From assembly GCA_035772405.1 (NCBI GenBank), contig JAYKKM010000050.1, forward strand, positions 1 to 64,000: 64,000 nt of DNA, read 5' to 3'. Made by a program: the position numbers and the translations under genes. The notes below the pieces were generated by a model. That model was given only the letters and a program-made list of their open reading frames with translations. It was not told the origin of the DNA and did no database searches. Source of the stretch: Chrysogorgia sp. JL179-B06. Taxonomy: Eukaryota; Cnidaria; Anthozoa; Scleralcyonacea; Chrysogorgiidae. Below are positions 37,621 through 51,059 of this stretch, piece by piece; within the stretch, counting starts at the first letter, position 1, and the number at the start of each line of letters is the position of its first letter.

Positions 37621-40600
37621 CCGGTTCCGATGAAAATTGGGGGCGTGGTCAACGATTTTTCGATTTTGGGGGCCTGGGAAAAATTTTCTTACTGGCAAGA
37701 GGTGACATTTCCAAATTTCTTCTGATTTGGATAGAGCACTTGACTGGCTTTCCAACCGTATGATGAATGTCCGGTTCGGATGAAAATTGGGGGCGTGGTC
37801 AACGATTTTTCGAGTTTGGGGGCCTGGGAAAAATTTTCTTACTGGCAAGAGGTGACATTTCCCAATTTCTTCTGATTCGGATAGAGCACTTCACTGGCTT
37901 TCCAACGGTATGACGCACGTCCGGTTCCGATGAAAATTGGGGGCGTGGTCAACGATTTTTCGATTTTGGGGGCCTGGGAAAAATTTTCTTACTGGCAAGA
38001 GGTGACATTTCCAAATTTCTTCTGATTTGGATAGAGTACTTGACTGGCTTTCCAACCGTATGATGAATGTCCGGTTCGGATGAAAATTGGGGGCGTGGTC
38101 AACGATTTTTCGAGTTTGGGGGCCTGGGAAAAATTTTCTTACTGGCAAGAGGTGACATTTCCAAATTTCTTCTGATTTGGATAGAGTACTTGACTGGCTT
38201 TCCAACCGTATGATGAATGTCCGGTTCGGATGAAAATTGGGGGCGTGGTCAACGATTTTTCGAGTTTGGGGGCCTGGGAAAAATTTTCTTACTGGCAAGA
38301 GGTGACATTTCCAAATTTCTTCTGATTTGGATATAGCACTTGACTGGCTTTCCAACCGTATGATGAACGTCCGGTTCGGATGAAAATTGGGGGCGTGGTC
38401 AACGATTTTTCGAGTTTGGGGGCCTGGGAAAAATTTTCTTACTGGCAAGAGGTGACATTTCCCAATTTCTTCTGATTCGGATAGAGCACTTCACTGGCTT
38501 TCCAACGGTATGACGCACGTCCGGTTCAGATGAAAATTGGGGGCGTGGTCAACCATTTTTCGATTTTGGGGGCCTGGGAAAAATTTTCTTACTGGCAAGA
38601 GGTGACATTTCCAAATTTCTTCTGATTTGAATAGAGCACTGGACTGGCTTTTCCAACGGTAAGATGCACGTCCGGTTCGGATGAAAATTGGGGGCGTGGT
38701 CAACGATTTTTCGAGTTTGGGGGCCTGGGAAAAATTTTCTTACTGGCAAGAGGTGACATTTCCCAATTTCTTCTGATTCGGATAGAGCACTTCACTGGAT
38801 TTCCAACGGTATGACGCACGTCCGGTTCCGATGAAAATTGGGGGCGTGGTCAACGATTTTTCGATTTTGGGGGCCTGGGAAAAATTTTCTTACTGGCAAG
38901 AGGTGACATTTCCAAATTTCTTCTGATTTGGATAGAGCACTTGACTGGCTTTCCAACCGTATGATGAATGTCCGGTTCGGATGAAAATTGGGGGCGTGGT
39001 CAACGATTTTTCGATTTTGGGGGCCTGGGAAAAATTTTCTTACTGGCAAGAGGTGACATTTCCCAATTTCTTCTGATTCGGATAGAGCACTTCACTGGCT
39101 TTCCAACGGTATGATGCACGTCCGGTTCGGATGAAAATTGGGGGCGTGGTCAACGATTTTTCGAGTTTGGGGGCCTGGGAAAAATTTTCTTACTGGCAAG
39201 AGGTGACATTTCCCAATTTCTTCTGATTCGGATAGAGCACTTCACTGGCTTTCCAACGGTATGACGCACGTCCGGTTCAGATGAAAATTGGGGGCGTGGT
39301 CAACCATTTTTCGATTTTGGGGGCCTGGGAAAAAATTTTCTTACTGGCAAGAGGTGACATTTCCAAATTTCTTCTGATTTCGATAGAGTACTTGACTGGC
39401 TTTCCAACCGTATGATGAACGTCCGGTTCGGATGAAAATTGGGGGCGTGGTCAACGATTTTTCGAGTTTGGGGGCCTGGGAAAAATTTTCTTACTGGCAA
39501 GAGGTGACATTTCCCAATTTCTTCTGATTCGGATAGAGCACTTCACTGGCTTTCCAACCGTATGATGAACGTCCGGTTCGGATGAAAATTGGGGGCGTGG
39601 TCAACGATTTTTCGAGTTTGGGGGCCTGGGAAAAATTTTCTTACTGGCAAGAGGTGACATTTCCCAATTTCTTCTGATTCGGATAGAGCACTTCACTGGC
39701 TTTCCAACGGTATGACGCACGTCCGGTTCAGATGAAAATTGGGGGCGTGGTCAACGATTTTTCGATTTTGGGGGCCTGGGAAAAATGTCTTACTGGCAAG
39801 AGGTGACATTTCCAAATTTCTTCTGATTTGGATAGAGCACTTGACTGGCTTTCCAACCGTATGATGAATGTCCGGTTCGCATGAAAATTGGGGGCGTGGT
39901 CAACGATTTTTCGAGTTTGGGGGCCTGGGAAAAATTTTCTTACTGGCAAGAGGTGACATTTCCAAATTTCTTCTGATTTGGATATAGCACTTGACTGGCT
40001 TTCCAACCGTATGATGAACGTCCGGTTCGGATGAAAATTGGGGGCGTGGTCAACGATTTTTCGAGTTTGGGGGCCTGGGAAAAATTTTCTTACTGGCAAG
40101 AGGTGACATTTCCCAATTTCTTCTGATTCGGATAGAGCACTTCACTGGCTTTCCAACGGTATGACGCACGTCCGGTTCCGATGAAAATTGGGGGCGTGGT
40201 CAACGATTTTTCGATTTTGGGGGTCTGGGAAAAATTTTCTTACTGGCAAGAGGTGACATTTCCAAATTTCTTCTGATTTGGATAGAGTACTTGACTGGCT
40301 TTCCAACCGTATGATGAATGTCCGGTTCGGATGAAAATTGGGGGCGTGGTCAACGATTTTTCGAGTTTGGGGGCCTGGGAAAAATTTTCTTACTGGCAAG
40401 AGGTAACATTTCCCAATTTCTTCTGATTCGGATAGAGCACTTCACTGGTTTTCCAACGGTATGACGCACGTCCGGTTCCGATGAAAATTGGGGGGGCGTG
40501 GTCAACGATTTTTCGATTTTGGGGGCCTGGGAAAAATTTTCTTACTGGCAAGAGGTGACATTTCCAAATTTCTTCTGATTTGGATAGAGCACTTGACTGG

Positions 40601-43600
40601 CTTTCCAACCGTATGATGAATGTCCGGTTCGGATGAAAATTGGGGGCGTGGTCAACGATTTTTCGAGTTGGGGGCCTGGGAAAAATTTTCTTACTGGCAA
40701 GAGGTGACATTTCCAAATTTCTTCTGATTTGGATAGAGCACTTGCCTGGCTTTCCAACCGTATGATGAACGTCCGGTTCGGATGAAAATTGGGGGCGTGG
40801 TCAACGATTTTTCGAGTTTGGGGGCCTGGGAAAAAATTTTCTTACTGGCAAGAGGTGACATTTCCCAATTTCTTCTGATTCGGATAGAGCACTTCACTGG
40901 CTTTCCAACGGTATGACGCACGTCCGGTTCAGATGAAAATTGGGGGCGTGGTCAACGATTTTTCGATTTTGGGGGCCTGGGAAAAAATGTCTTACTGCCA
41001 AGAGGTGACATTTCAAATTTCTTCTGATTCGGATAGAGCACTTGACTGGCTTTCCAACGGTATGACGCACGTCCGGTTCGGATGAAAATTGGGGGCGTGG
41101 TCAACGATTTTTCGAGTTTGGGGGCCTGGGAAAAATTTTCTTACTGGCAAGAGGTAACATTTCCCAGTTTCTTCTGATTCGGATAGAGCACTTCACTGGT
41201 TTTCCAACGGTATGACGCACGTCCGGTTCCGATGAAAATTGGGGGCGTGGTCAACGATTTTTCGATTTTGGGGTCTGGGAAAAATTTTCTTACTGGCAAG
41301 AGGTGACATTTCCAAATTTCTTCTGATTTGGATAGAGCACTTCACTGGCTTTTCAACGGTATGATGCACGTCCGGTTCGGATGAAAATTGGGGGCGTGGT
41401 CAACGGTTTTTCGATTTTGGGGGCCTGGGAAAAATTTTCTTACTGGCAAGAGGTGACATTTCGAAATTTCTTCTGATTTGGATAGAGTACTTGACTGGCT
41501 TTCCAACTGTATGATGAATGTCCGGTTCGGATGAAAATTCGGGGCGTGGTCAACGATTTTTCGAGTTTGGGGGCCTGGGAAAAATTTTCTTACTGGCAAC
41601 AGGTGACATTTCCAAATTTCTTCTGATTTGGATATAGCACTTGACTGGCTTTCCAACCGTATGATGAACGTCCGGTTCGGATGAAAATTCGGGGCGTGGT
41701 CAACGATTTTTCGAGTTTGGGGGCCTGGGAAAAATTTTCTTACTGGCAAGAGGTGACATTTCCCAATTTCTTCTGATTCGGATAGAGCACTTCACTGGCT
41801 TTCCAACGGTATGACGCACGTCCGGTTCAGATGAAAATTGGGGGCGTGGTCAACGATTTTTCGATTTTGGGGGCCTGGGAAAAATTTTCTTACTGGCAAG
41901 AGGTGACATTTCCAAATTTCTTCTGATTTGAATAGAGCACTTGACTGGCTTTCCAACGGTAAGATGCACGTCCGGTTCGGATGAAAATTGGGGGCGTGGT
42001 GGTCAACGATTTTTCGAGTTTGGGGGCCTGGGAAAAATTTTCTTACTGGCAAGAGGTGACATTTCCCAATTTCTTCTGATTCGGATAGAGCACTTCACTG
42101 GCTTTCCAACGGTATGACGCACGTCCGGTTCCGATGAAAATTGGGGCGTGGTCAACGATTTTTCGATTTTGGGGGTCTGGGAAAAATTTTCTTACTGGCA
42201 AGAGGTGACATATCAAAATTTCTTCTGATTTGGATAGAGGACTTGACTGGCTTTCCAACCGTATGATGAACGTGCGGTTCGGATGAAAATTGGGGGCGTG
42301 GTCAACGATTTTTCGAGTTTGGGGGCCTGGGAAAAATTTTCTTACTGGCAAGAGGTGACATTTCCCAATTTCTTCTGATTCGGATAGAGCACTTCACTGG
42401 CTTTCCAACGGTATGATGCACGTCCGGTTCGGATGAAAATTGGGGGCGTGGTCAACGATTTTTCGAGTTTGGGGGCCTGGGAAAAATATTCTTACTGGCA
42501 AGAGGTGACATTTCCAAATTTCTTCTGATTCGGATAGAGCACTTCACTGGCTTTCCAACGCTATGACGCACGTCCGGTTCCGATGAAAATTGGGGGCGTG
42601 GTCAACGATTTTTCGATTTTGGGGGCCTGGGAAAAATTTTCTTACTGGCAAGAGGTGACATTTCCAAATTTCTTCTGATTTGGATAGAGTACTTGACTGG
42701 CTTTCCAACCGTATGATGAACGTCCGGTTCAGATGAAAATTCGGGGCGTGGTCAACGATTTTTCGAGTTTGGGGGCCTGGGAAAAATTTTCTTACTGGCA
42801 AGAGGTGACATTTCCCAATTTCTTCTGATTCGGATAGAGCACTTCACTGGCTTTCCAACCGTATGATGAACGTCCGGTTCGGATGAAAATTGGGGGCGTG
42901 GTCAACGATTTTTCGAGTTTGGGGGCCTGGGAAAAATTTTCTTACTGGCAAGAGGTGACATTTCCCAATTTCTTCTGATTCGGATAGAGCACTTCACTGG
43001 CTTTCCAACGGTATGACGCACGTCCGGTTCAGATGAAAATTGGGGGCGTGGTCAACCATTTTTCGATTTTGGGGGCCTGGGAAAAAATGTCTTACTGCCA
43101 AGAGGTGACATTTCCAAATTTCTTCTGATTTGAATAGAGTACTTGACTGGCTTTCCAACCGTATGATGAATGTCCGGTTCGCATGAAAATTGGGGGCGTG
43201 GTCAACGATTTTTCGATTTTGGGGGCCTGGGAAAAATTTTCTTACTGGCAAGAGGTGACATTTCCAAATTTCTTCTGATTTGGATATAGCACTTGACTGG
43301 CTTTCCAACCGTATGATGAACGTCCGGTTCGGATGAAAATTGGGGGCGTGGTCAACGATTTTTCGAGTTTGGGGGCCTGGGAAAAATTTTCTTACTGGCA
43401 AGAGGTGACATTTCCCAATTTCTTCTGATTCGGATAGAGCACTTCACTGGTTTTCCAAAGGTATGACGCACGTCCGGTTCCGATGAAAATTGGGGGCGTG
43501 GTCAACGATTTTTCGATTTTGGGGGCCTGGGAAAAATTTTCTTACTGGCAAGAGGTGACATTTCCAAATTTCTTCTGATTTGGATAGAGCACTTGACTGG

Positions 43601-46600
43601 CTTTCCAACCGTATGATGAATGTCCGGTTCGGATGAAAATTGGGGGCGTGGTCAACGATTTTTCGAGTTTGGGGGCCTGGGAAAAATTTTCTTACTGGCA
43701 AGAGGTAACATTTCCCAATTTCTTCTGATTCGGATAGAGCACTTCACTGGTTTTCCAACGGTATGACGCACGTCCGGTTCCGATGAAAATTGGGGGCGTG
43801 GTCAACGATTTTTCGATTTTGGGGGCCTGGGAAAAATTTTCTTACTGGCAAGAGGTGACATTTCCAAATTTCTTCTGATTTGGATAGAGTACTTGACTGG
43901 CTTTCCAACCGTATGATGAATGTCCGGTTCGGATGAAAATTGGGGGCGTGGTCAACGATTTTTCGAGTTTGGGGGCCTGGGAAAAATTTTCTTACTGGCA
44001 AGAGGTGACATTTCCAAAATTTCTTCTGATTTGGATAGAGCACTTCACTGGCTTTCCAACCGTATGATGAACGTCCGGTTCGGATGAAAATTGGGGGCGT
44101 GGTCAACGATTTTTCGAGTTTGGGGGCCTGGGAAAAATTTTCTTACTGGCAAGAGGTGACATTTCCCAATTTCTTCTGATTCGGATAGAGCACTTCACTG
44201 GCTTTCCAACGGTATGACGCACGTCCGGTTCAGATGAAAATTGGGGGCGTGGTCAACCATTTTTCGATTTTGGGGGCCTGGGAAAAAATGTCTTACTGCC
44301 AAGAGGTGACATTTCCAAATTTCTTCTGATTTGAATAGAGCACTTGACTGGCTTTCCAACGGTATGATGCACGTCCGGTTCGGATGAAAATTGGGGCGTG
44401 GTCAACGATTTTTCGAGTTTGGGGGCCTGGGAAAAATTTTCTTACTGGCAAGAGGTGACATTTCCCAATTTCTTCTGATTCGGATAGAGCACTTCACTGG
44501 TTTTCCAACGGTATGACGCACGTCCGGTTCGGATGAAAATTGGGGGCGTGGTCAACGATTTTTCGATTTTGGGGGCCTGGGAAAAATTTTCTTACTGGCA
44601 AGAGGTGACATTTCCAAATTTCTTCTGATTTGGATAGAGCACTGGACTGGCTTTACAACGGTATGATGCACGTCCGGTTCGGATGAAAATTGGGGGCGTG
44701 GTCAACGATTTTTCGAGTTTGGGGGCCTGGGAAAAATTTTCTTACTGGCAAGAGGTGACATTTCCAAATTTCTTCTGATTTGGATAGAGTACTTGACTGG
44801 CTTTCCAACCGTATGATGAATGTCCGGTTCGGATGAAAATTGGGGGCGTGGTCAACGATTTTTCGAGTTTGGGGGCCTGGGAAAAATTTTCTTACTGGCA
44901 AGAGGTAACATTTCCCAATTTCTTCTGATTCGGATAGAGCACTTCACTGGTTTTCCAACGGTATGACGCACGTCCGGTTCCGATGAAAATTGGGGGCGTG
45001 GTCAACGATTTTTCGAGTTTGGGGGCCTGGGAAAAATTTTCTTACTGGCAAGAGGTAACATTTCCCAATTTCTTCTGATTCGGATAGAGCACTTCACTGG
45101 TTTTCCAACGGTATGACGCACGTCCGGTTCCGATGAAAATTGGGGGCGTGGTCAACGATTTTTCGATTTTGGGGGCCTGGGAAAAATTTTCTTACTGGCA
45201 AGAGGTGACATTTCCAAATTTCTTCTGATTTGGATAGAGCACTGGACTGGCTTTCCAACGGTATGATGCACGTCCGGTTCGGATGAAAATTGGGGGCGTG
45301 GTCAACGATTTTTCGAGTTTGGGGGCCTGGGAAAAATTTTCTTACTGGCAAGAGGTGACATTTCCAAATTTCTTCTGATTTGAATAGAGTACTTGACTGG
45401 CTTTCCAACCGTATGATGAATGTCCGGTTCGCATGAAAATTGGGGGCGTGGTCAACGATTTTTCGAGTTTGGGGGCCTGGGAAAAATTTTCTTACTGGCA
45501 AGAGGTGACATTTCCAAATTTCTTCTGATTTGGATATAGCACTTGACTGGCTTTCCAACCGTATGATGAACGTCCGGTTCGGATGAAAATTGGGGGCGTG
45601 GTCAACGATTTTTCGAGTTTGGGGGCCTGGGAAAAATTTTCTTACTGGCAAGAGGTAACATTTCCCAATTTCTTCTGATTCGGATAGAGCACTTCACTGG
45701 TTTTCCAAAGGTATGACGCACGTCCGGTTCCGATGAAAATTGGGGGCGTGGTCAACGATTTTTCGATTTTGGGGGTCTGGGAAAAATTTTCTTACTGGCA
45801 AGAGGTGACATTTCCAAATTTCTTCTGATTTGGATAGAGTACTTGACTGGCTTTCCAACCGTATGATGAATGTCCGGTTCGGATGAAAATTGGGGGCGTG
45901 GTCAACAATTTTTCGAGTTTGGGGGCCTGGGAAAAATTTTCTTACTGGCAAGAGGTAACATTTCCCAATTTCTTCTGATTCGGATAGAGCACTTCACTGG
46001 TTTTCCAACGGTATGACGCACGTCCGGTTCCGATGAAAATTGGGGGCGTGGTCAACGATTTTTCGATTTTGGGGGTCTGGGAAAAATTTTCTTACTGGCA
46101 AGAGGTGACATTTCCAAATTTCTTCTGATTTGGATGATAGAGTACTTGACTGGCTTTCCAACCGTATGATGAATGTCCGGTTCGGATGAAAATTGGGGGC
46201 GTGGTCAACGATTTTTCGAGTTTGGGGGCCTGGGAAAAATTTTCTTACTGGCAAGAGGTGACATTTCCAAATTTCTTCTGATTTGGATATAGCACTTGCC
46301 TGGCTTTCCAACCGTATGATGAACGTCCGGTTCGGATGAAAATTGGGGGCGTGGTCAACGATTTTTCGAGTTTGGGGGCCTGGGAAAAATTTTCTTACTG
46401 ACAAGAGGTGACATTTCCCAATTTCTTCTGATTCGGATAGAGCACTTCACTGGCTTTCCAACGGTATGACGCACGTCCGGTTCAGATGAAAATTGGGGGC
46501 GTGGTCAACCATTTTTCGATTTTGGGGGCCTGGGAAAAAATGTCTTACTGCCAAGAGGTGACATTTCCAAATTTCTTCTGATTTGAATAGAGCACTGGAC

Positions 46601-46709
46601 TGGCTTTCCAACGGTATGATGCACGTCCGGTTCGGATGAAAATTGGGGGCGTGGTCAACGATTTTTCGAGTTTGGGGGCCTGGGAAAAATTTTCTTACTG
46701 GCAAGAGGT

Positions 46710-48210
46710 AACATTTCCCAATTTCTTCTGATTCGGATAGAGCACTTCACTGGTTTTCCAACGGTATGACGCACGTCCGGTTCCGATGAAAATTGGGGGC
46801 GTGGTCAACGATTTTTCGATTTTGGGGGCCTGGGAAAAATTTTCTTACTGGCAAGAGGTGACATTTCCAAATTTCTTCTGATTTGGATAGAACACTGGAC
46901 TGGCTTTTCCAACGGTATGATGCACGTCCGGTTCGGATGAAAATTGGGGGCGTGGTCAACGATTTTTCGAGTTTGGGGGCCTGGGAAAAATTTTCTTACT
47001 GGCAAGAGGTGACATTTCCAAATTTCTTCTGATTTGGATAGAGTACTTGACTGGCTTTCCAACCGTATGATGAATGTCCGGTTCGGATGAAAATTGGGGG
47101 CGTGGTCAACCATTTTTCGAGTTTGGGGGCCTGGGAAAAATTTTCTTACTGGCAAGAGGTAACATTTCCCAATTTCTTCTGATTCGGATAGAGCACTTCA
47201 CTGGCTTTCCAACGGTATGACGCACGTCCGGTTCCGATGAAAATTGGGGGCGTGGTCAACGATTTTTCGAGTTTGGGGGCCTGGGAAAAATTTTCTTACT
47301 GGCAAGAGGTAACATTTCCCAATTTCTTCTGATTCGGATAGAGCACTTCACTGGTTTTCCAACGGTATGACGCACGTCCGGTTCCGATGAAAATTGGGGG
47401 CGTGGTCAACGATTTTTCGATTTTGGGGGCCTGGGAAAAATTTTCTTACTGGCAAGAGGTGACATTTCCAAATTTCTTCTGATTTGGATAGAACACTGGA
47501 CTGGCTTTTCAACGGTATGATGCACGTCCGGTTCGGATGAAAATTGGGGGCGTGGTCAACGATTTTTCGAGTTTGGGGGCCTGGGAAAAATTTTCTTACT
47601 GGCAAGAGGTGACATTTCCAAATTTCTTCTGATTTGGATAGAGTACTTGACTGGCTTTCCAACCGTATGATGAATGTCCGGTTCGGATGAAAATTGGGGG
47701 CGTGGTCAACCATTTTTCGAGTTTGGGGGCCTGGGAAAAATTTTCTTACTGGCAAGAGGTAACATTTCCCAATTTCTTCTGATTCGGATAGAGCACTTCA
47801 CTGGTTTTCCAACGGTATGACGCACGTCCGGTTCCGATGAAAATTGGGGGCGTGGTCAACGATTTTTCGATTTTGGGGGCCTGGGAAAAATTTTCTTACT
47901 GGCAAGAGGTGACATTTCCAAATTTCTTCTGATTTGGATAGAACACTGGACTGGCTTTTCAACGGTATGATGCACGTCCGGTTCGGATGAAAATTGGGGG
48001 CGTGGTCAACGATTTTTCGAGTTTGGGGGCCTGGGAAAAATTTTCTTACTGGCAAGAGGTGACATTTCCAAATTTCTTCTGATTTGGATAGAGTACTTGA
48101 CTGGCTTTCCAACCGTATGATGAATGTCCGGTTCGGATGAAAATTGGGGGCGTGGTCAACCATTTTTCGATTTTGGGGGCCTGGGAAAAAATGTCTTACT
48201 GCCAAGAGGT
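46710..48210. repeat. 450-bp trimer repeats with one extra monomer
   Basis: Three near-identical trimers lie at about 46,710-47,160, 47,311-47,760 and 47,761-48,210. A single extra monomer sits between the first and second. The order inside each is ggtaac/ggttttcc/ccgatg, then aacactggactgg with ggtatgatgcac, then agtacttgac with gtcaaccattttt. The inserted single monomer is what unequal exchange out of register by one unit leaves behind. Confidence 0.78.
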
Positions 48211-48955
48211 GACATTTCCAAATTTCTTCTGATTTGAATAGAGCACTGGACTGGCTTTTCAACGGTATGATGCACGTCCGGTTCGGATGAAAATTGGGGG
48301 CGTGGTCAACGATTTTTCGAGTTTGGGGGCCTGGGAAAAATTTTCTTACTGGCAAGAGGTAACATTTCCCAATTTCTTCTGATTTGGATAGAGTACTTGA
48401 CTGGCTTTCCAACCGTATGATGAATGTCCGGTTCGGATGAAAATTGGGGGCGTGGTCAACCATTTTTCGATTTTGGGGGCCTGGGAAAAAATGTCTTACT
48501 GCCAAGAGGTGACATTTCCAAATTTCTTCTGATTTGAATAGAGCACTGGACTGGCTTTTCAACGGTATGATGCACGTCCGGTTCGGATGAAAATTGGGGG
48601 CGTGGTCAACGATTTTTCGAGTTTGGGGGCCTGGGAAAAATTTTCTTACTGGCAAGAGGTGACATTTCCAAATTTCTTCTGATTTGGATAGAGTACTTGA
48701 CTGGCTTTCCAACCGTATGATGAATGTCCGGTTCGGATGAAAATTGGGGGCGTGGTCAACCATTTTTCGATTTTGGGGGCCTGGGAAAAAATGTCTTACT
48801 GCCAAGAGGTGACATTTCCAAATTTCTTCTGATTTGAATAGAGCACTGGACTGGTTTTTCAACGGTATGATGCACGTCCGGTTCGGATGAAAATTGGGGG
48901 CGTGGTCAACGATTTTTCGAGTTTGGGGGCCTGGGAAAAATTTTCTTACTGGCAA
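47798..48955 (-). other. Longest antisense open frame (385 codons), not a gene
   Basis: This frame reads through almost eight monomers and encodes a 50-residue repeat beginning roughly MPVRKFFPGPQTRKIVDHAP. It stays open because the monomer length is a multiple of three and because this block lacks the actt(c)actgg variant. On the minus strand that variant reads as the codon TGA after ES(N)Q. Every long antisense frame in the window ends at that same site. Variants fall at all codon positions and mostly at CpG. I see no start context, splice pattern or unique sequence that would suggest real coding. Confidence 0.9.
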
Positions 48956-48960
48956 GAGGT
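48061..48960. repeat. 300-bp dimer higher-order repeat, three copies
   Basis: The markers aaaaaatgtcttactgcc at about 48,186, 48,486 and 48,786 are exactly 300 bases apart, as are agtacttgac and gaatagagcactggactgg. Copies are 48,061-48,360, 48,361-48,660 and 48,661-48,960, differing at a few bases (for example ggtaac and ccc in the second). Because both monomers of the dimer carry the non-stop form of the antisense c/g switch, this block holds the longest antisense open frame in the window. Confidence 0.85.
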
Positions 48961-51059
48961 AACATTTCCCAATTTCTTCTGATTCGGATAGAGCACTTCA
49001 CTGGTTTTCCAAAGGTATGACGCACGTCCGGTTGCGATGAAAATTGGGGGCGTGGTCAACGATTTTTCGATTTTGGGGGTCTGGGAAAAATTTTCTTACT
49101 GGCAAGAGGTGACATTTCCAAATTTCTTCTGATTTGGATAGAGTACTTGACTGGCTTTCCAACCGTATGATGAATGTCCGGTTCGGATGAAAATTGGGGG
49201 CGTGGTCAACAATTTTTCGAGTTTGGGGGCCTGGGAAAAATTTTCTTACTGGCAAGAGGTAACATTTCCCAATTTCTTCTGATTTGGATAGAGTACTTGA
49301 CTGGCTTTCCAACCGTATGATGAATGTCCGGTTCGGATGAAAATTGGGGGCGTGGTCAACAATTTTTCGAGTTTGGGGGCCTGGGAAAAATTTTCTTACT
49401 GCCAAGAGGTAACATTTCCCAATTTCTTCTGATTCGGATAGAGCACTTCACTGGTTTTCCAACGGTATGACGCACGTCCGGTTCCGATGAAAATTGGGGG
49501 CGTGGTCAACGATTTTTCGATTTTGGGGGTCTGGGAAAAATTTTCTTACTGGCAAGAGGTGACATTTCCAAATTTCTTCTGATTTGGATAGAGTACTTGA
49601 CTGGCTTTCCAACCGTATGATGAATGTCCGGTTCGGATGAAAATTGGGGGCGTGGTCAACGATTTTTCGAGTTTGGGGGCCTGGGAAAAATTTTCTTACT
49701 GGCAAGAGGTGACATTTCCAAATTTCTTCTGATTTGGATATAGCACTTGACTGGCTTTCCAACCGTATGATGAACGTCCGGTTCAGATGAAAATTGGGGG
49801 CGTGGTCAACCATTTTTCGATTTTGGGGGCCTGGGAAAAAATGTCTTACTGCCAAGAGGTGACATTTCCAAATTTCTTCTGATTTGAATAGAGCACTGGA
49901 CTGGCTTTTCAACGGTATGATGCACGTCCGGTTCGGATGAAAATTGGGGGCGTGGTCAACGATTTTTCGAGTTTGGGGGCCTGGGAAAAATTTTCTTACT
50001 GGCAAGAGGTAACATTTCCCAATTTCTTCTGATTCGGATAGAGCACTTCACTGGTTTTCCAACGGTATGACGCACGTCCGGTTCCGATGAAAATTGGGGG
50101 CGTGGTCAACGATTTTTCGATTTTGGGGGCCTGGGAAAAATTTTCTTACTGGCAAGAGGTGACATTTCCAAATTTCTTCTGATTTGGATAGAACACTTGA
50201 CTGGCTTTTCAACGGTATGATGCACGTCCGGTTCGGATGAAAATTGGGGGCGTGGTCAACGATTTTTCGAGTTTGGGGGCCTGGGAAAAATTTTCTTACT
50301 GGCAAGAGGTGACATTTCCAAATTTCTTCTGATTTGGATAGAGTACTTGACTGGCTTTCCAACCGTATGATGAATGTCCGGTTCGGATGAAAATTAGGGG
50401 CGTGGTCAACGATTTTTCGAGTTTGGGGGCCTGGGAAAAATTTTCTTACTGGCAAGAGGTGACATTTCCAAATTTCTTCTGATTTGGATATAGCACTTGA
50501 CTGGCTTTCCAACGGTATGACGCACGTCCGGTTCGGATGAAAATTGGGGGCGTGGTCAACGATTTTTCGAGTTTGGGGGCCTGGGAAAAATATTCTTACT
50601 GGCAAGAAGTAACATTTCCCAATTTCTTCTGATTCGGATAGAGCACTTCACTGGTTTTCCAACGGTATGACGCACGTCCGGTTCCGATGAAAATTGGGGG
50701 CGTGGTCAACGATTTTTCGATTTTGGGGGTCTGGGAAAAATTTTCTTACTGGCAAGAGGTGACATTTCCAAATTTCTTCTGATTTGGATAGAGTACTTGA
50801 CTGGCTTTCCAACCGTATGATGAACGTCCGGTTCGGATGAAAATTGGGGGCGTGGTCAACGATTTTTCGAGTTTGGGGGCCTGGGAAAAATTTTCTTACT
50901 GGCAAGAGGTGACATTTCCCAATTTCTTCTGATTCGGATAGAGCACTTCACTAGCTTTCCAACCGTATGATGAACGTCCGGTTCGGATGAAAATTGGGGG
51001 CGTGGTCAACGATTTTTCGAGTTTGGGGGCCTGGGAAAAATTTTCTTACTGGCAAAAGG

